This document shows, in pieces, positions 59,290-64,000 of a DNA stretch of 64,000 nucleotides. Both the position numbers and the translations under genes were made by a program. Origin of the DNA: Megamerina dolium (lineage: Eukaryota; Arthropoda; Insecta; Diptera; Megamerinidae); the NCBI GenBank assembly GCA_963854835.1, contig OY978528.1:8712242-8776241 (forward strand), read 5' to 3'. The notes beneath the pieces are model-generated. The model saw nothing but the letters and a program-made list of their open reading frames with translations. It was not told the DNA's origin and ran no database searches. The first letter of the stretch is position 1. Every line of letters begins with the position of its first letter.

Positions 59290-60560
59290 ATTTTTTAATT
59301 AAAAATCTACAAATTTGTATGGAAGGTAGTATTATTTTTTATTAGATCATTCTGAAATTTTTCATATCTAATTTCTTTACATAAATTGAACTCTGAACAA
59401 AATTGGAAGTAATTCGATTTATAAATGGTATTAGCACCCATACAAAAGTTGCAGTTTCCTAACATAAATCGATAAATTTCGAGGAAAGATACAATTACAC
59501 AATATTTTAAAAATGTGGAAATCTTAGTTTCTCATAAAAAAATGCTACTTCTGACAAAAGCTAAAGGCCATCGATCCACAAATAACCATGGTCTTCTTAC
59601 AAAATGTTAATTTCTTCAATAAAAATCGACAAAATAATGTGATATATAATATGTTTTTTTTTCAATGAATCCTACTTAAATCTTCAGAAATCTTCTAAAA
59701 CACTCCTCACCGCAAAATAAAAAAAATTATTTGTTCATTAATAAAAATACACCCCATACAAAAAAAATTGCATTATTTAAATTACAATCCAAAAAATTTG
59801 TATGAAAGCTATAATTATTTTTCAGTGAATCATTCTGAAAATTTATGTATTTTATTTAACTATTAAAATAATATCATATGTAAAGTTTAATGTGATATGA
59901 TTAATAAATCAACATATCTCCCATATAAAATTGCTATTTTTTTAAACAAAAATCAATAAAATTGTATGCCAGGCAACATTATTTTTCAATGCATCATTCT
60001 AAAACTTTGGAAATTTTATTTATTTATCAAAATACTATGTTAAACAAAATTCAAAATCATTTTGTTCATAAATATAAATAGTTTCCATACAAAAATTGCA
60101 TTTTTCAAAATCAATTTGTATGGCAGCCAACAGTATTTTTCAATGCATCATTCTAAAACTTTGAGAATTTTATTTATTCATCAAAATACTATTTCATTTC
60201 AAATTTAAAATCATTTTGTTAATAAATATAAATAGTTCCCATACAAAAATTGCATTTTTTTAAATCAAAATCAACCAATTTGTATGGCAAGCTATTTGAG
60301 AGTTTAAGCTATTAATTTATTCAGCAAAATAATACTCTTTATAATATTAAAAGTGATGCCATTCATACATAAAAATAGTCACCATTCATAAATTGCATTT
60401 AAATTAAGCAATTTATATGAAAGTTACCAGTATTTTTCAATATATCATTCTAAAAATTTGTGAATCTTGTTTTTCGACTAAAATAGTATCTTATGCTAAA
60501 TTTGATGTTATTCGGTTCATAAATCAACATAGCTTTCATACATAATTTGGAATTTTTTTA
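59290..60560. repeat. Degenerate ~155-bp tandem satellite, block 2
   Basis: CCCATACAAAAATTGCATTT-type motifs recur at about 59449, 59596, 59752, 59930, 60086, 60237, 60381 and 60534, spaced 144-178 bp. Each unit carries an internal inverted repeat, CATACAAA ... TTTGTATG, then TTTTTCAATGCATCATTCTA and a T/A-rich linker. Same family and same orientation as 21560-22740, but somewhat better preserved. Confidence 0.75.
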
Positions 60561-62118
60561 TTTTTTTTGCAATTCATCGGTCTTAAACTTTTAGTAGAGT
60601 AGAGCATGTAGAAATGAGACTTAGAGATGTATCTATAAATAAAGAATCTTCAGTTTCAGTACAACTTCAACAGTCACTTTGACTTTTAAAAATTTCTGCA
60701 AAAAATCTAAAATAAAATCTATTAAAAATAATGTTAGATATTAAAATTTGTAAATTTTCTTATTAGAAGCTTTCGGATATATTGTATATACACATGTATT
60801 TCAATGAGATTGTAACACTGTACAGCAATCTTCCTTTCCAATGACCCTCTCTAAAGCGAATGTTTTTGGCTGGAGGAAAAAATCATAAATAAAATTACTA
60901 CATAGAGAATCTTAACTGAACTCAATGTCATTTATGTACTCGAATTACAAAGAATATAATTTAAAAAAAACTGAAATGCTAAATATGTTGGCCAAAAAGT
61001 ACTCAAATATTCAAGCTACATGTACATGTTGCATACAATATATTTTTAGATAATGCTGCTCATTGCATGAGCATAAGAGCCATTTTGGCTCATTGAAATA
61101 AATATGAAAATTTTCTTAGTAACTTTCATTTGCAATCATTTTGGTGTAATACATTCTTGCCATTGCCAAATTTATAATCCCCTTCATTCACTGTGAATAG
61201 CGCATGCTTGTACTATTTGGAAGCATTAAGTTAAAAAAATTTACTAACTAATGTTCATTAAAAAAAAAATATTGTTCGTGCATCTCTGCATTATGCTTTG
61301 TACTAGTGCTCGTTCATATCTGCAAGATATATGTATGCACATTGTAATGCGATCGCTAAAATGCTCACATGACCCACATTTGATATTGTGTATCATTTTC
61401 ATTGCCATTATTATTATTATTGTTGTTGTTGTGTATACTATATATATATATTATTGGCGGCGATTTTGTCTGTTTTTTTGATTTTGTTGTTGTTTTTTTT
61501 TTTTGTGTTTTTTTTTTGAAAGACTTTTCTTTACACTCACGCTTCCTTGTTGCAGCACAGCTTGAATGTTTTTGATATGTTTTCGTTTGCCATTTTTTTT
61601 TTCTCTCCCTCTTTTTCTCTCTAATGTTCATTAATTTTAATTCTTTATTTGTTGTTGTTGTTGTTGTTCTTCTTACTACAGATGCTTCTTCTTCTTCTCC
61701 TCTTCTTCAACATTTACTTTTGCATTATTTTTTAATGATTTTTCATGTTGTCGTTGTTGTTGTTGTTGGTGTTGTGGCAACAACTTCACGTGTAGCACTT
61801 TTACCAGACTTACACTGCCACACGATTGTTGCCATACATCCCGGTCGACGATTTTCGATAGTTACACACACACATACAACATATTCTTCATTGTCATTAA
61901 TTGTTGTTGTTGTTGCACACATATGTACGATTGTTAGTGTCTATGGTCTATGATGATCTCTTGTCTCCTCTTCTTCACGATCGCATGATGGCATGATGGA
62001 GGAGCCATGTGGCGCACAAAAATGAATTTTCTACTGTTACACTTTTAATTTTATTTGTATAATCATTTTGATTCAAAAGCCTGCTGGATGTGTGTTGTAT
62101 GTATGCATATGTGTGTGT

Positions 62119-62119
<1 letters not shown>
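60561..62119. other. AT-rich spacer with TTG/TTC/GT microsatellites
   Basis: TTG repeats near 61417, 61652, 61756 and 61900, and TTC near 61690. The frame 61624-61953 (poly-Val) is a repeat translation. No gene seen. Confidence 0.55.
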
Positions 62120-62150
<31 letters not shown>

Positions 62151-63895
62151 TATTCGAAGGGGGAATCTTTCTTAGATACCGTCCACCATAGACGGCATGT
62201 ACGATTCATACTGTCCGCTAAAGGTACACCTCATTCGGGACCACGCCCAGTCAGTAATATCTTACTATGCTGGACTTGCGAACCAGTACGCCTACGTACT
62301 AAACCCTTAACTCCGACCTCTATAGCTTGTTTGTGTCCTGCGGGACCGCCGTTAAGCACTACTTCGCAGGACTAAGCTGAGCTAATATGCCTCTTCAAAC
62401 ATCCCGTACATGGCGTTCACACAGCTGCAGTTATATTTCTCCGCTGCCACTCCTTCTTCCTGAGCTCCTTGAGAGCTATTGCAGCCCATTCTTTCATCTT
62501 AAACCACACTAAACTCGATCGCAGCATATGGCTCACAATGTTATCAGGTGTTATCCTTTCATTTATTATCTTCTCTATGGTCATTCTCTGCGTCTCAAAT
62601 CTTAGGCAGAAGAAAAAGATATGCTGAGCGTTTTCGCCAACAGTGTTGCAGAATGAACATTCTGTCGCGTCATCATGACCGAATCTGTGGAGGTACTCTC
62701 TGAAACAACCATGGCCCGTCAAAAACTGCGTAAGGTAGTAGTCTGTCTCTCCGTGTCCTCTTTCGACCCAAGCTTGCACGTTTCTGATGAGCCTGTGGGT
62801 CCACCTCCCTTTTCCTGCGGCGTCCCATTGACTTTGCCATTCATCTAGGCTCGTCTGTCTCTCCTCTTTCCGTTCGGTTGCCGTTAACCGTCTATTCAGG
62901 CTTTTGGTTCTGCTATATACTCTGCCCAACTCCGAGGCCATTATGTCCGGCGGCATAATGCCGGATATAATACCGGCACCTTCTTGTGACACTGTCCTAA
63001 ATGCACATGCAACTCTAATAGCGCTTAACCTGAAAACTATCTTCGCCTTCTTCGAGTATGTCTTTTGCCGCAGAGCTGCCCCCCATATAGGCGCCGCGTA
63101 CATCAATATTGATTGACTGACTTTAGCCAGGAGCGCTCTCCTACTCTGGCTGGGGCCACCAATGTTGGCCATGATTCTCGTCAGAGCCGCTGTCATTGTT
63201 GCCGCCTTCCCGCAGGCTTTTTCGATATGCGCCTTGAAGTTGAGCCTCGTATCAATCATTACACCTAGATATCTCAACGAAGGTTGCGTTGTAATGTTGT
63301 AGCCGTCAATGTTTAGGGTGATTTTTTCGAGTTTTTTCCTGCTCGTGATAAGTACAGCCTCTGTTTTCTGTACCGCAAGCTGGAGCTTTGTCGTCGTGAG
63401 CCAATCCTTAATTTTCGAAGCTGTCTCTCTGCAGATGCTCTGAACTTGGGAGAGCTCCTTCGCAACGATCGTCACGGCAATGTCGTCCGCGTAGCCAATT
63501 ATCTGGGCTTCTTTTGGCAATGGAAGGTTTAACACCCCATCGTACAGCACGTTCCACAGTAGCGGGCCAAGTACAGATCCCTGCGGCACTCCACCCGTCA
63601 CCACGTAGCTTTTGGGCCCTTCGTCCGTGTCATACAACAGTAGTCTGTCAGACAGATAACTATTTATTATTCGCATTAGGTACGCTGGCGTTCCCTTTGC
63701 CTCCAATGCCCTCATAATAAGATGCCAGTTTGCCGAGTTGAAGGCATTTTGTACGTCTAGTGTCACTACTGCACAATATTTTTTATCGCCATGCATCCAT
63801 CTAGTGCCTTCTATGGCCTTGCCAGCAATGTCCGTCAATTTTCTAATTGCGTCTATGGTCGACCGATGTCTCCTGAAACCAAATTGGTTCTCGGA

Positions 63896-63898
<3 letters not shown>
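62120..63898 (-). mobile_element. 5'-truncated R1-clade LINE with poly(A) tail, inside a (TG)n tract
   Basis: Minus-strand element of about 1.78 kb. The 5' end is cut inside the RT domain exactly at a (CA)16 tract. The 3' end is a ~267-nt UTR followed by A30 (plus-strand T at 62121-62149). The other flank is (GT)5 (62111-62120), so microsatellite of the same kind lies on both sides. Confidence 0.88.
62417..63898 (-). CDS. R1-clade reverse transcriptase (C-terminal part of ORF2), frame intact
   Basis: About 494 codons are open from LSENQFGFRRHRST at the truncation to NITAAV, stop; the apparent start further up is a translation of the CA repeat. RT motifs in order: YCAVVTLDVQNAFNSANW (catalytic D), GGVPQGSVLGPLLWNVLYD, GYADDIAVTI (YADD active site), KTEAVLITSR and LRYLGVMIDTRLNF. 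The C-terminal zinc-knuckle-like motif ECSFCNTVGENAQHIFFFC has C-X2-C-X8-H-X4-C spacing as in R1 elements. No stop or frameshift is seen, unlike all other elements in the window, so it is a recent copy. It lacks ORF1, the endonuclease and the start of the RT, and cannot act alone. Confidence 0.9.

Positions 63899-63930
<32 letters not shown>
63899..63930. repeat. (TG)16 repeat flanking the R1-type LINE
   Basis: Perfect 32-bp TG tract abutting the truncated 5' end of the LINE. The remaining 70 bp to the window end show no feature. Confidence 0.95.
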
Positions 63931-63932
<2 letters not shown>

Positions 63933-64000
63933 AAAGTGCGATCGCACATAGTACATTTTCATATTTTAGATGATCACACGAAGGGGGCCACTGTATGTGA

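Noticed and set aside
62120..62150. Poly-T run as a Pol III terminator or assembly artefact
   Set aside because: It is exactly at the 3' end of the minus-strand LINE UTR, so it is the reverse of the LINE poly(A) tail.
1..64000. CRISPR arrays, bacterial operons or riboswitches
   Set aside because: Composition, introns, LINEs and microsatellites show eukaryotic DNA. The only regular repeats are tandem satellites without unique spacers.

Overview
The window is AT-rich (roughly two-thirds A+T by eye) eukaryotic DNA crowded with microsatellites, decayed transposons and SINE copies. It holds almost no host coding sequence. The transposon set points to a fly, most likely a higher dipteran such as a tephritid. 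It comprises DD41D (rosa-type), DD34D and DD37D mariner relatives, I-like, RTE-like and R1-clade LINEs, and an RNase-H-bearing LINE. The host assignment is inference; no species marker was found.

Layout. 0-6.5 kb: two tRNA-derived SINEs, a putative recursive splice site at 1721, a complete but dead DD41D mariner with TIRs and TA duplications, an I-like LINE tail ending in (TAA)n, a SINE with a perfect 9-bp TSD, and a LINE RT relic. 8.5-13.2 kb: a 53-bp mariner miniature, a LINE 3' fragment, a 470-bp TIR element and a DD34D mariner. 13-23 kb: AT-rich spacer with two speculative first exons (17.4 kb minus, 18.1 kb plus) and a degenerate ~160-bp satellite. 23-30.5 kb: a microsatellite field, a GTTAAC minisatellite and several LINE fragments, including one nested in another with a 10-bp TSD. 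32-38.5 kb: SINEs, one of them split by a LINE with a 15-bp TSD, and an RNase H LINE. 38.5-45.1 kb: microsatellites, a 690-bp higher-order tandem array, and a ~300-bp tandem repeat ending on a second putative recursive splice site. 46.7-48.8 kb: the one convincing host gene. 49-64 kb: another degenerate repeat, three more mariner-type relics, a second block of the ~155-bp satellite, and a 5'-truncated R1-clade LINE with an intact 510-codon frame lying inside a (TG)n microsatellite.

The highlight is the minus-strand two-exon gene at 46770-48777. It has a TATA box, a short first exon, an 85-bp intron, a clean signal peptide and a poly(A) signal. It encodes a 640-residue secreted protein that is largely fourteen and a half copies of a 36-residue, acid-free, very basic unit. 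Each unit is itself two 18-residue halves, ending in IKKR and GRKGR, which look like proprotein-processing sites. I do not recognise the family. A multi-peptide precursor (cationic effector or signalling peptides) or a repetitive secreted structural protein are the main options.

The two putative plus-strand recursive splice sites (CAG|GTAAGT and CAG|GTATGT after long pyrimidine tracts) suggest that much of the window lies in a giant intron of a plus-strand gene whose main exons are outside. The peptide-precursor gene would then be nested antisense inside it.
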